This document shows, one piece after another, positions 40,713 to 49,904 of a stretch of 64,000 nucleotides of DNA. This DNA comes from a virus, in IMG/VR virus record IMGVR_UViG_3300048798_000032, positions 1 through 64,000 of that record. The stretch is one strand, 5' to 3'. The notes under the pieces are model-generated. The model was not told the DNA's origin. It saw only the letters and a program-made list of their open reading frames with translations, and did not search any database. The position numbers and the translations under genes were made by a program. Position 1 is the first letter of the stretch, and the number at the start of each line of letters is the position of its first letter.

Positions 40713-40849
40713 GGCAATTCTATCGTAAATGGCGCTGGATTGCACTGGAGAATGCCTCCACTATGCTACCGTGGGAATGGTGGCGAGTGCGCGTTGACCC
40801 ATTCTGCCGAGGCTGGCAGAAAGCCGTGCGGAATGGGGAGATAGGGTGA
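40709..40849 (+). CDS. 46-residue Trp-rich protein
   Basis: MRQFYRKWRWIALENAST...; seven Trp in 46 residues. ATGA and GTGA overlaps. Unknown; possibly membrane-associated. Confidence 0.5.
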   Translation: MRQFYRKWRWIALENASTMLPWEWWRVRVDPFCRGWQKAVRNGEIG

Positions 40850-40971
40850 AGAAAGCCCTTCCCGTTGCTGCGGGTTTGACCATTCTGGCCGCCATTTTCG
40901 CACGTTCCGGCTATCGCTGGGCATTGCGCCATGACTGTCTTGGCTGCGAATTGTGGAATGGTGCGGCATGA
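40846..40971 (+). CDS. 41-residue hydrophobic protein
   Basis: GTG within GTGA: VKKALPVAAGLTILAAIFAR..., one possible membrane helix, and CLGC near the end. Coupled by ATGA to the methyltransferase. Confidence 0.5.
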   Translation: MKKALPVAAGLTILAAIFARSGYRWALRHDCLGCELWNGAA

Positions 40972-42638
40972 CCCCTCTTAATTCCCATTCACCCGGCCGG
41001 GTAGCTGGGGAAGGGTACCCGGCCGGTGGAGGGCCCGGCGTCAACCTGGATCTGTTCGGCGGCCCTGGTGGGTGGGCCGAGGCCCTGGCCGCGCTCGGCC
41101 TGACTGAGATCGGGATCGAGCTCGACGCGGCAGCGTGCGCGACCCGCCGGGCCGCAGGCCACCTAACGATCCGGGCCAGCGTCGCGGCCTTCCCGGTTGA
41201 GCAGCTCGCCGGGCGCGTGCGCGGGCTAGCAGGCAGTCCCCCTTGCACCACTTTTTCGCAGGCTGGCCTTGGTGCGGGTGTCAGGGTCATGGAGATCCTC
41301 GCTCTGGCCATCCGTGACGCGCTCGCTGGCCGCAAGACAAGGGCGCGGCGGATGCGGGAGATGGCCCGTGCGCTCCGTGCCGCCTGGTGGACCGACGCGA
41401 AAGTCAAACTCGATGCTCGGCTCACCCGCGCGGAACGGTCGGCGCGCATCTGGAAGGCCGTCAGGTCGGCCGCCCTGGTCATCGAGCCCGCGCGGTACAT
41501 CCACGCGTGCCGTCCCGAGTGGATAGCGCTGGAGCAGGTTCCCGCCGTCCTGCCGCTGTGGCAGGCGTACGCCACCGAACTCCGCAAGCTGGGCTACTCG
41601 GTATGGGTGGGCAAGCTCAACGCCGCAGATTTTGGTGTGCCGCAGACCCGCGTCAGGGCCATCCTCATCGCCAGCCGGGTACGGAAGGTCACGGTGCCGG
41701 AGCCGACCCACTACGACCCGCGCAAGGGTGATCAGCTCTGGGGTGAGCACTGGGTCAGCATGGCCGAGGCGCTCGGCATAGGCGCGACCGGCCGCCCGGC
41801 ACCCTCCGTGACCGCCGGTGGAACGTCTACCGGGGGTGCCGAGCCGTTCGCCCGCGGTGGCCGGGGCGCGCTCGAGGCCGAGCGGGACGCCGGCCGGTGG
41901 GTGCTGCGGATGGACACCCAGGCGCACGCGTCCGTCCGTGACGTGACAGCGCCAGCGCCAGCGCTGAAGATTGGCCATTCTGCTGCGGATTGTCAATGGG
42001 TGCTGCTGCACACCAACCGTGACCAGCGTCCCGATGGCACCCGGCAGACCGCAGACCCGCATACCGCGCCCGCGCCCGCGCCCGCGCTGACGAGCAAATC
42101 GGGTGGCCAGTGGGAACTGCACCGCAGCAGGGGCGCGAGTGTCAGCCGCCGCGACCATCCCGCCGATGAGCCAGCACCAACGATTACCGGCGCTGGCGGC
42201 AAGCCTGGCGGCAACCTGACGTGGAAACTCCGCAACAACAACAACAACAACAACGCGTGTGAACGGTCAACCGATGAACCGGCTGGGACGTTGTTCTTTG
42301 GCCAGCGGTCCAACTGGGCGGCATGGGTGACCGAGCGCCCGGCAACGACCGTTCAGGGCGACCCGCGGATCGGCCGGCCGGGGCACAAGGGCCCCGAGTC
42401 CGGTGGCGAGTCACAGTTCGCCGTGGACTCCGTCCGCATCACGGTCACCGAGGCTGCGGTACTCCAGTCGTTCAGGCCGGACTATCCGTTCCAGGGGACT
42501 AAGTCGGCGCGGTTCCGGCAAGTGGGCGACGCCTGGTGCCCGCTGGCGGCTATCGCTGTGGTCGGCGTGGCTACCGGTATCGACTGGCGCCCGGTCGCTG
42601 AGAAGTACACCGAGTCGTGCCGGGAGCAGGCCGCATGA
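40968..42638 (+). CDS. C5 cytosine DNA methyltransferase
   Basis: A 556-residue enzyme that methylates cytosine using S-adenosylmethionine. Motif I is LDLFGGPGGWAEAL (about 27-40), motif IV GSPPCTTFSQAG with catalytic C93, motif VI ALEQV in place of the usual ENV, motif VIII QTRVRAILIAS, and a C-terminal motif X. The target domain carries several spaced P-A-x-T repeats (RPAPSVT, EPAPTIT, ERPATTV) and a run of seven Asn from (AAC)7. No cognate nuclease is adjacent, so it is likely an anti-restriction orphan. Confidence 0.9.
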   Translation: MTPLNSHSPGRVAGEGYPAGGGPGVNLDLFGGPGGWAEALAALGLTEIGIELDAAACATRRAAGHLTIRASVAAFPVEQLAGRVRGLAGSPPCTTFSQAGLGAGVRVMEILALAIRDALAGRKTRARRMREMARALRAAWWTDAKVKLDARLTRAERSARIWKAVRSAALVIEPARYIHACRPEWIALEQVPAVLPLWQAYATELRKLGYSVWVGKLNAADFGVPQTRVRAILIASRVRKVTVPEPTHYDPRKGDQLWGEHWVSMAEALGIGATGRPAPSVTAGGTSTGGAEPFARGGRGALEAERDAGRWVLRMDTQAHASVRDVTAPAPALKIGHSAADCQWVLLHTNRDQRPDGTRQTADPHTAPAPAPALTSKSGGQWELHRSRGASVSRRDHPADEPAPTITGAGGKPGGNLTWKLRNNNNNNNACERSTDEPAGTLFFGQRSNWAAWVTERPATTVQGDPRIGRPGHKGPESGGESQFAVDSVRITVTEAAVLQSFRPDYPFQGTKSARFRQVGDAWCPLAAIAVVGVATGIDWRPVAEKYTESCREQAA

Positions 42639-42694
42639 ACAATCCCATCCCTCTATCCCCTCTAAGAGCAAAGCTCAGCGAGGAGGGGAGAGGG

Positions 42695-42898
42695 TCAGGA
42701 GTCGGCGGAGACCTTCTCGAACTCAGCCTGATAGCGGCGCACCTGCTCGCGGGTCAGCTTGAGCGTGGCCGCGATGTCGGCCTGCGTGATGTCGCTGCCG
42801 CGGGCCTCCACGATGGCGCGGCCGAGCGCGAGCCGGGTCTCTCTCACCTGCTCGCGGGCGGCCAGATAGGCGTCTCGCGCAGCAACGACGTTGGCCAT
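42695..42898 (-). CDS. Leftward HTH regulator
   Basis: A 67-residue protein on the opposite strand to the array: MANVVAARDAYLAAREQVRE, then DITQADIAATLKLTREQVRR, a sigma-like HTH. AAGGTG lies about 8 bases upstream. It faces the minihelix region (42899 onward) and may control it. Confidence 0.7.
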   Translation of the reverse strand: MANVVAARDAYLAAREQVRETRLALGRAIVEARGSDITQADIAATLKLTREQVRRYQAEFEKVSADS

Positions 42899-43093
42899 GG
42901 CACCGGTCACCTTCCGATTGTCACATGGATGTGGCCTAGGGCAAGTATGCAACATAGACGGGTGCCACGCAACATGTTGCACTGCCACATACTGTGTGGC
43001 ATAGTCGGGACCAGCGTGGCGAGGCCCGGCGGTGCGGGGCATGACCGGTCGCGGCTATGGCTAGCCCGGGTTGGGCGAGGCATGGATTCACCA

Positions 43094-43133
43094 GGGCGGA
43101 TGGCATACAGCCGGGTTCGGGTCCCGGTCGCCC
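43094..43133 (+). ncRNA. T-arm-like minihelix 1
   Basis: GGGCG, a 12-base linker, a T-arm hairpin CCGGG-TTCGGGT-CCCGG, one base, CGCCC. Followed by ACGCTGGGCTTGGC. See the finding for the four-copy comparison. Confidence 0.6.
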
Positions 43134-43228
43134 ACGCTGGGCTTGGCAGGCCAGTGGCATCGCTGGCCCCGGCATGGTTCGGCTGGGCGCGTCATGGCTC
43201 GCCAAGGCCGGGCTAGGCAAGGAACTAC

Positions 43229-43268
43229 GGCCGACAGGAAGGCACTGGGGTTCGAGCCCTCAGCGGTC
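43229..43268 (+). ncRNA. T-arm-like minihelix 2
   Basis: GGCCG, 12 bases, TGGGG-TTCGAGC-CCTCA, one base, CGGTC (outer stem with one G-U). The outer stem differs from copy 1 in both arms yet still pairs. Followed by ACGCAGGGTGCGGC. Confidence 0.6.
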
Positions 43269-43386
43269 ACGCAGGGTGCGGCAGGGCAGTGCCAGGCAGG
43301 CCCCGGCGCGGCTCGTTATGGCTGGGCACGGCAGAACCCGGCTTGGTATGGCCCGGCAAGGCAAGGACGCAACGAAAGGGAGAGCG

Positions 43387-43959
43387 ATGGACTTCCGGAT
43401 CACGATCAAGGGCACGGACAGCTTGCTGATGCACAATGCGCGGCTGGCCAATCCGCTCGACCCGGCCGCGAAAGCGGTCAAGAAGCTCACGGGCAAGCGG
43501 AACAAGACCGATGACGACTACGAGGAACTCGCCCACGTTGAGTGGCAGGGGTCGTTCTACTTCGATCCCGACGTCGGCCCGTTCATCCCCGGCGACAACA
43601 TCTGGCGTTCGCTCTATGACGCGGCCAAGAAGCACAAGAAGGGCCCGCGCATCAAGGAAGGCGTGTTCATCGCCACCAGCATCAACCCGATCGCCTATGC
43701 GGGTGCGCGCAGCCTGGACGCGCTGTGGGCTGACGAGAACTTCAAGCACTTCGCCTCGGTGAAAGTCGGCACGGCGCGGACCTCCCGCTGCCGCCCGATG
43801 TTCCGCCAGTGGAAGGTCGCAGCCGATGGCGTGCTGGACACGAATGTCATGGACCTAGCCGAACTCCAGCAGGTTGCCGAGACGGCCGGCTCACTGATCG
43901 GGCTAGGGGACTGGCGCCCGCGGTACGGCCGGTATGTGGCCGAGGTGGAGAAGGTCTAG
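43387..43959 (+). CDS. Conserved phage protein, unknown function
   Basis: A 190-residue protein (FRITIKGTDSLLMHNARLAN, DDDYEELAHVEWQGSFYFD, GDNIWRSLYDAAKKHKKG, LIGLGDWRPRYGRYVAEVE). I know this pattern as a widespread phage family near replication/recombination genes, without an assigned role. GGGAG lies 7 bases before the ATG. Flanked on both sides by minihelix regions. Confidence 0.75.
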   Translation: MDFRITIKGTDSLLMHNARLANPLDPAAKAVKKLTGKRNKTDDDYEELAHVEWQGSFYFDPDVGPFIPGDNIWRSLYDAAKKHKKGPRIKEGVFIATSINPIAYAGARSLDALWADENFKHFASVKVGTARTSRCRPMFRQWKVAADGVLDTNVMDLAELQQVAETAGSLIGLGDWRPRYGRYVAEVEKV

Positions 43960-44068
43960 GTCTCACCTGGGCGTGGCGGGGCGGCGCAAGGCAATCCCAG
44001 GCTTCGCGGGGCGTGGCCGGACAGTGCACTCCTGGCCAAGGCAGCACCAGGGCTTGACAGGGCATTCA

Positions 44069-44109
44069 GGGTGACCGGCAGGCATCAGGGTTCAAGCCCC
44101 TGACACCCG
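44069..44109 (+). ncRNA. T-arm-like minihelix 3
   Basis: GGGTG, 12 bases, CAGGGG-TTCAAG-CCCCTG, one base, CACCC. Followed by GCGCAGGGTGCGGC, almost the same as after copy 2. Confidence 0.6.
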
Positions 44110-44203
44110 CGCAGGGTGCGGCTTGCCTGGGCGAGTCGGGCCTGGGCGCGGCCATGCGAGACCGGTCACGGCCGGGCAGTACCTGGCTAGCCGAGGCAAG
44201 GAA

Positions 44204-44244
44204 GGGCGACATGGCAGACATCAGGGTCCGAGTCCCTGACGCCC
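44204..44244 (+). ncRNA. T-arm-like minihelix 4
   Basis: GGGCG, 13 bases, CAGGG-TCCGAGT-CCCTG, one base, CGCCC. Followed by ACGCTAGGCATGG. Ends 38 bases before the next gene. Confidence 0.6.
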
Positions 44245-44282
44245 ACGCTAGGCATGGATACGCAAGACGGAAGGAATCAGGA

Positions 44283-44843
44283 ATGGCAGACAGGGCACCA
44301 TTCGAGCCCATCGGAGAACAAGCCCGGTGGCGCGTGATCTATGAGGCACTGAAAGACGTCCCAGTGGGCGAGACGATTACCTACGAGCGTCTCGGGACTG
44401 TTCTCGATCTTGACCCGAAGGACGACCGGAGCGTCATTCAGCAGGCCATGCACCGCGCAGCCTACGAGTTGGAGACGCAGGACAAGCACGCGGTCGACTC
44501 GGTGCGCGGCATTGGCTACCGCGTCGTAGAGCCTGTAGAGCACATGGGCCTAGCGGTCAGGCAGCAGAAGCGTTCCCGCAGGGCCTTGGAGCGCGGCCAG
44601 TCCAAGGTTGTCAACGTGGACCTCACTGGCATGGAACCGGAAATCCGCAAGGCGTTTGAGGTGCTAGCGACCGGGTTCGCACTTCAGGCCGACTTTAACC
44701 GCCGCATCGAGAACCGGCAGGCGCGACTGGACCGGGCACTGCGTGAGATCAGCGACACGCAGGACACCGACCGCAAGCACAGCGACGAGGAGATCACCGA
44801 ACTCCGCGAACGGCTGGCGCGGCTTGAAGCGGGCACTACCTGA
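44283..44843 (+). CDS. Winged-helix and coiled-coil protein
   Basis: A 186-residue protein. Residues 10-80 look like a winged helix (RWRVIYEALKDVPVGETITY, VIQQAMHRAAYELETQDKHA, GIGYRVVEP). Residues 125-186 form a coiled coil (LDRALREISDTQDTDRKHSD). Probably a DNA-binding regulator or replication accessory. Confidence 0.65.
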   Translation: MADRAPFEPIGEQARWRVIYEALKDVPVGETITYERLGTVLDLDPKDDRSVIQQAMHRAAYELETQDKHAVDSVRGIGYRVVEPVEHMGLAVRQQKRSRRALERGQSKVVNVDLTGMEPEIRKAFEVLATGFALQADFNRRIENRQARLDRALREISDTQDTDRKHSDEEITELRERLARLEAGTT

Positions 44844-44931
44844 GTCTTCTGGGGCAACGCGTGGCTGGGCACAGCTAGGCGAGTCCAGGCGTGGCGCGGC
44901 ATGGCAACTACAAGCGGGAAGGTGGCCTTAG

Positions 44932-45894
44932 TTGGCCCGCATCCGGAGCATCAAGCCCGAGGCGTTCACGTCAGAAACGCTGGCCAGCCGCCATGTTCAT
45001 GCGCGGTGGACGTTTGCCGGGCTGTGGTGCTACGTGGATGACGAGGGTCGCGGGCTGGCGAATCCCGGTCTTATCAAGGCTGCCGTTTGGCCGCTAGATG
45101 ACGACATTTCAGTAACCCAGGTGGGCGCATTTCTGGATGACCTTGAAGCCGCCTATGTGATCTGCCGCTACGAAGTTGACGGTAAGCGATACCTGCATGT
45201 CGTCAACTTCGGGGAGCACCAGCACCCGAACCGGCCGCTCCCCAGTAAGTTGCCCGCCTGCTCACGGAGGACTCACGGAGGACTCAGTGAGCAGGCAGTA
45301 CGCACTCATCCGGAAGGCCCTGGCGGTGCTCCTGGCACCCCGGCGGCATCTTCTGAGGCCACGACCACCGAAACCGGGATCCAGGGCGACATAGGCGCAG
45401 GTCAAGACCCACTCACTGAGGACTCAGTGAGTGGTCACGGAGTTGTTAATCCAAAGCCGTCCGGTACCCCTCCTACTCCTCTCCGTTACGAACAAGGAGA
45501 AGGAGATGGAGGGGGAGATGGAGTTCAGCAGGCTACGCCTGCTGCCGCGAAGGACTCGCGGCAGCTCACGGTCACGCAGCGCTCAAAAAGGCTTACCGAC
45601 GCCTATGCCGAAGCCGAGCCGATGTGCAAGTGGCCGGCCGTGAACACCGCCGTCATCCGGGCAATCAAAACCGAGAAGTACGCCGACGAGGAAATCCGCG
45701 ACGCCCTGCTGCGAATGGCCAAGGACGGCACGGGCGTGACCATTGAGTCGCTGCGGGTCGAGCTGGCCGGCTTCGGCAAGCGTGGCTCTGGCCAGCAGTC
45801 CGCTACAAGCCAATCCACGGGGGCCGACCGTGCCCGTGCTGCCCGTGAGGCGGGCCAGCGTGTTCAGGCAATGCTCGAAGGAGGGAACCGGTGA
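44932..45894 (+). CDS. Phage replication initiator-like protein
   Basis: A 320-residue protein starting ARIRSIKPEAFTSETLASRH, then ARWTFAGLWCYVDDEGRGLA and NPGLIKAAVWPLDD, the N-terminal domain of phage replisome organisers. A disordered middle and a helical C-terminal domain with repeated charged motifs follow. TTG 44932 has AAGGTGG 6 bases upstream. With the next gene it forms the usual initiator/loader pair. Confidence 0.75.
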   Translation: MARIRSIKPEAFTSETLASRHVHARWTFAGLWCYVDDEGRGLANPGLIKAAVWPLDDDISVTQVGAFLDDLEAAYVICRYEVDGKRYLHVVNFGEHQHPNRPLPSKLPACSRRTHGGLSEQAVRTHPEGPGGAPGTPAASSEATTTETGIQGDIGAGQDPLTEDSVSGHGVVNPKPSGTPPTPLRYEQGEGDGGGDGVQQATPAAAKDSRQLTVTQRSKRLTDAYAEAEPMCKWPAVNTAVIRAIKTEKYADEEIRDALLRMAKDGTGVTIESLRVELAGFGKRGSGQQSATSQSTGADRARAAREAGQRVQAMLEGGNR

Positions 45895-46385
45895 ACGCTG
45901 CCGAGATCGGGGACCTGCTCGGCTTCGCCGCGCTCTACGACAACCGCAAGGCGTCCGACCCGGATGTCATGGCTTGGCTCAAGGCCATCGGTGATCTGCC
46001 CTATGCGGACTGCGAAGCCGCGATTGCCGCGCACTACGGCGACAGCACCGAGCGCGTCATGCCGGGCCACATCCGCACGCGGGTCAAGGCGGTCCGTGCC
46101 GAACGTCTCGCCCGGACTCCACTGGCCCCTCCGGCCCCATCACTCACCGAGCAGCCGTCGCTCTACCGGGAAGCCCTGCGCCGGCAGGTTCAGCGCCTCG
46201 CTGACGGGTTCGCGGTCCCGGCCGCCATCAAGGGCGCACCGGGGGACGGGGAGCCGCCAGCGGAGTACGTGGCCGCACGGAAGGCCCCGCCTGACGCCGA
46301 GCCACCGAAGCCGGATCCGCAGGCGATCGCCCGCGAGCAGGTGGCCGAATCCCGCAAGGAACGGCGGGAGGGGTGGCCGTCGTGA
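45891..46385 (+). CDS. Replication accessory-like protein
   Basis: A 164-residue protein from GTG (GTGA). AEIGDLLGFAALYDNRKASD, DLPYADCEAAIAAHYGDSTE and MPGHIRTRVKAVRAERLA match small actinophage proteins encoded directly after replisome organisers. May help load the helicase; not proven by sequence. Confidence 0.6.
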   Translation: MNAAEIGDLLGFAALYDNRKASDPDVMAWLKAIGDLPYADCEAAIAAHYGDSTERVMPGHIRTRVKAVRAERLARTPLAPPAPSLTEQPSLYREALRRQVQRLADGFAVPAAIKGAPGDGEPPAEYVAARKAPPDAEPPKPDPQAIAREQVAESRKERREGWPS

Positions 46386-46794
46386 CCGAGGCCGAGGTCC
46401 GCGAGCTGCTGAACGTCTGCGGCGAGTACGACGGCACCGAGTACGGGGAACCCGCGGTGGTGTTCTGGGCTGAGGCCCCGGACTGCCGGTGGCTGCCGAA
46501 CCTGGCCTGCGACGAGGCTCCCGCCGCAGCAAAGATCGCGAGCCTGCTCCTCGGTGATCGGCGTCCCAAGAATCCCGCCGCGTACTGCCGCAAAGCCATC
46601 CAGAGCGACCCTGATCCGGTAGCCCGGTTCGCCATCCCGCCGCTGGCATGGCCGCCCTGGTGCGGCGAGTGCGATGAGCGCGACCGGACCCGCGAGACCG
46701 AACCGCGGCCCGGTGCCGTAGTCACCGTCGAACGGTGCCCGAACTGCCACCCCCTGCGAGACGCAGACCCCAACCCTCCACGAGGAGCAACGGC

Positions 46795-46798
<4 letters not shown>
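46382..46798 (+). CDS. Phage protein with zinc ribbon
   Basis: A 138-residue protein from GTG. N-terminal helical part (VTEAEVRELLNVCGEYDG) and C-terminal WCGECDERDR...RCPNCHP zinc ribbon. Unknown. Confidence 0.6.
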
Positions 46799-47720
<922 letters not shown>

Positions 47721-47724
<4 letters not shown>

Positions 47725-48059
47725 CCACCTCCACCTCATCCATCAACGAACTCGTCGCGTTCGCGCTTGCCGAACGTGAAACCTGGACCGAGGCCGGCCT
47801 CCGGGCCGCACTTGCCTCCGCGGCCGCCAGTGGCTGGCCCTACCGGCAGGCCGCCGCCGAGGTTTGCCGCCTGGTGTTCATCGATGATGCCACCCCGCAG
47901 GCCCTTGTCGAGGCCAGCCGGAACCCGGTCAAGGCCCTGCGTCACCAGCCGAAGCCCGCTCCTGGCACCGAAGTACGGGGCGCTGCGCTGGCACGGGAAG
48001 CACTCCAGCACCGGCATGACGGTGCCCGGTGGACGTGGGAAGCGATCACTGATGCATGA
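47721..48059 (+). CDS. Helical phage protein
   Basis: A 112-residue protein from GTG (GTGA): INELVAFALAERETWTEAGL, then PYRQAAAEVCRLVFIDDATP. Unknown. Confidence 0.6.
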
Positions 48060-48729
48060 CCCCGATCCCGCTGCTGGCCTCGTGCTTACCGATCCTGAGC
48101 ACGAACCAGGCCTGGTTGCGGCCGTCGTCAACCTGGGCCGTCTGGCGCTCGCGTTCGGCCGCATCGACCGGACCGCCTGCTATCACCCAGACGGCGCGAC
48201 CAGGGAGTCCGACAGCGACCACACGGTGATGCTCGGGTGGCTTGCCCCCGCGCTGGCCACGCGCTGGCTCCCGCAGCTTGACGTCGGCCTGGTGGCCCAA
48301 TTCGCGCTGATCCACGACATGCCCGAGGTGTACGCCGGGGACACGCCGACACTGCGGATCAGCGACGAGGGCCGCGCCGCCAAGGCCGAACGGGAAGCCG
48401 CCGCCGTCGACCGGCTTCGTGGCGAGTTCGGCTACCACCTCTGGTGGGTGACGAACACCCTGGACCGCTACGAGGCGCAGGTTGAACCCGAAGCGCGGTT
48501 CGTACGCGGCCTGGACAAGTGCCTGCCGAAGATCGTCCACCTGCTCGACGGCGCGGCCGGCCTTCGCGAGGAGCGGATGGGCAGCACCGAACTTGCCGGG
48601 GTGTTTGCCCGGCAGGAAGCCGACATGGCCCGGTACGTGGGTGAGTTCACCGACCTGATGGACCTCCGCGCCGAACTGGTACGCCAAGTCGTCGCGCTCG
48701 TTGCCGAAAGCGAGACAGCCAGTGCCTGA
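48052..48729 (+). CDS. HD-domain phosphohydrolase
   Basis: A 225-residue protein. The HD metal site is SDSDHTVMLGW (about 56-66) and ALIHDMPEVYAGD (about 85-97); KAEREAAAVDRLRGEF and DKCLPKIVHL follow, as in YfbR/HDDC2-type 5'-nucleotidases. May recycle nucleotides during infection. Confidence 0.78.
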   Translation: MHDPDPAAGLVLTDPEHEPGLVAAVVNLGRLALAFGRIDRTACYHPDGATRESDSDHTVMLGWLAPALATRWLPQLDVGLVAQFALIHDMPEVYAGDTPTLRISDEGRAAKAEREAAAVDRLRGEFGYHLWWVTNTLDRYEAQVEPEARFVRGLDKCLPKIVHLLDGAAGLREERMGSTELAGVFARQEADMARYVGEFTDLMDLRAELVRQVVALVAESETASA

Positions 48730-48814
48730 GACCACCCTTGCCGGCTATGGCGCGTTCCTGGACGCTAAGGCCCGGCTGGCACCGTGCCGGCGCGCGGAGA
48801 GGAGGGGCGTGTGA
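48722..48814 (+). CDS. 30-residue coupled protein
   Basis: GTG start: VPETTLAGYGAFLDAKARLA..., ends with the basic RRAERRGV that also encodes the next ribosome binding site (GAGAGGAGG). Overlaps the HD gene by 8 bases. Confidence 0.4.
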   Translation: MPETTLAGYGAFLDAKARLAPCRRAERRGV

Positions 48815-49092
48815 TGAACCGCGACGACCTCGAGGCGTTCCTGTGGCGGGTCATCGGCTTCCGGGCGACTGCGGGTCTGGTGGATTCCATTCTGGCCGCC
48901 GCCGACGCCTATGCCTCGCTGGAGTCCGGACGGCTGCTGGCTGCGCGGAGCCAGTACCGGCCACCGCTTGAAGCCAGCCTCACCGCCAGCCGGCGCGCGG
49001 TGCTCTTGCAGTGCGGCGACCCTCCCGAGGTGACGGTCCAGCGCAGGGCGGCTCTGGAAGCGGCACTGCGTGACGGGACCGAGGCTGCCTGA
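48814..49092 (+). CDS. Helical phage protein
   Basis: A 92-residue protein (NRDDLEAFLWRVIGFRATAG, RRAVLLQCGDPPEVTVQRRA). AGGAGG lies 8 bases upstream; TGATG overlap with the previous stop. Unknown. Confidence 0.6.
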   Translation: MNRDDLEAFLWRVIGFRATAGLVDSILAAADAYASLESGRLLAARSQYRPPLEASLTASRRAVLLQCGDPPEVTVQRRAALEAALRDGTEAA

Positions 49093-49162
49093 TGTCCTGC
49101 GGTCTATCCCCTGAAAGATCAGCAACGAGGAGAGAAGGGCACGGAAATGAGCAGCAATAGCA

Positions 49163-49252
49163 ATGGCGGAAGTGGGCGCGGTCACCGATGACATCACGTT
49201 CGGCGGCATCGTCCGCGACATGGAAACCCGCACCGAAGGGGAGAAGCGATGA
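49163..49252 (+). CDS. 29-residue protein ending TEGEKR
   Basis: MAEVGAVTDDITFGGIVRDM..., ending RTEGEKR. The last codons (ACCGAAGGGGAGAAGCG) double as the ribosome binding site of the next ATG, with which it shares ATGA. Confidence 0.5.
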   Translation: MAEVGAVTDDITFGGIVRDMETRTEGEKR

Positions 49253-49425
49253 CCTACTCATCTGGTGCTGACCATCGGCCAGTTGGTGAGCGTACATATA
49301 GCCAACTCGTAGAGACCGAAAACGAGGCCATTGCCACGAACTGGGATGGCAATCAGGAACGCCATCTCCAAAACGTAGCCGACGAGCGCAACCGCCGCGA
49401 TGACAATGAAAGGGCGAAGGTATGA
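49249..49425 (+). CDS. 58-residue charged protein
   Basis: MTYSSGADHRPVGERTYSQL, ending with a charged helix (VADERNRRDDNERAKV). ATGA overlaps at both ends support this frame. The opposite strand reads as a hydrophobic protein, which I judge an artefact. Confidence 0.55.
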   Translation: MTYSSGADHRPVGERTYSQLVETENEAIATNWDGNQERHLQNVADERNRRDDNERAKV

Positions 49426-49871
49426 ACCGCGCATTGAACGCATTCGTAACTAGGTCAGCCTTCAATCTCACGCTTGGGCATACCCATCTCGACTTGCTGC
49501 TAGACCTCGGTTACGCAGCAGAGGATGGCAGATACAAAAGCATCTACATCCGGCACCCCGGCGTTAAGGGCCTGGAACTGCGCGGCCTGATAGAGCACGC
49601 CAAGCATGAGCATAAGCCCGGCGAGGTTGAACTCGTGTGGAAGCTCACCCGCGCAGGGGAACTAGTTCATGGGCTACTGGTGGAGGCAGCCGTCTTCCCT
49701 GACAACCAGTTCGTTCAGGTTCTGCCGCACATCAGCGATGACGATGAGGCGGAAGAAATCGAGCGCAACCGGAAGATGACAGTCCAGGAGTGGCGCCAGC
49801 GAGAGCGCGAGCGGGCGGCGATCGAGGAAGCGCACCGCCTCAAGCTCGGAGAGGACTTGGTGACCGAGTAA
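49422..49871 (+). CDS. Phage hypothetical protein
   Basis: A 149-residue protein (LTLGHTHLDLLLDLGYAAED, LELRGLIEHAKHEH) with a C-terminal coiled coil (EWRQRERERAAIEEAHRLKL). Unknown. Confidence 0.6.
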   Translation: MNRALNAFVTRSAFNLTLGHTHLDLLLDLGYAAEDGRYKSIYIRHPGVKGLELRGLIEHAKHEHKPGEVELVWKLTRAGELVHGLLVEAAVFPDNQFVQVLPHISDDDEAEEIERNRKMTVQEWRQRERERAAIEEAHRLKLGEDLVTE

Positions 49872-49904
49872 CCCCCCAAGAACTCAGCGAGGGAGAGAGA
49901 CCTG

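Larger units (their letters stand above)
42899..43386. other. Non-coding region with minihelix repeats
   Basis: 488 bases with no credible gene. It contains minihelices 1 and 2 and is saturated with GGCnnGGC words (GGCGAGGC, GGCAAGGC, GGCATGGT). Similar sequence recurs at 43960-44282 and 44844-44931. Confidence 0.6.
43960..44282. other. Second non-coding minihelix region
   Basis: 323 bases with minihelices 3 and 4 and the same GGCnnGGC texture as 42899-43386. No gene seen. Confidence 0.55.

Noticed and set aside
43094-44244. Four ordinary tRNA genes
   Set aside because: Only the T-arm and a 5-bp stem are present; there is no D arm or anticodon arm of normal size in the available length.
49258-49443. 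Leftward membrane-like protein opposite 49249-49425
   Set aside because: The rightward frame has ATGA overlaps at both ends; the hydrophobic antisense follows from charged codons on the coding strand.
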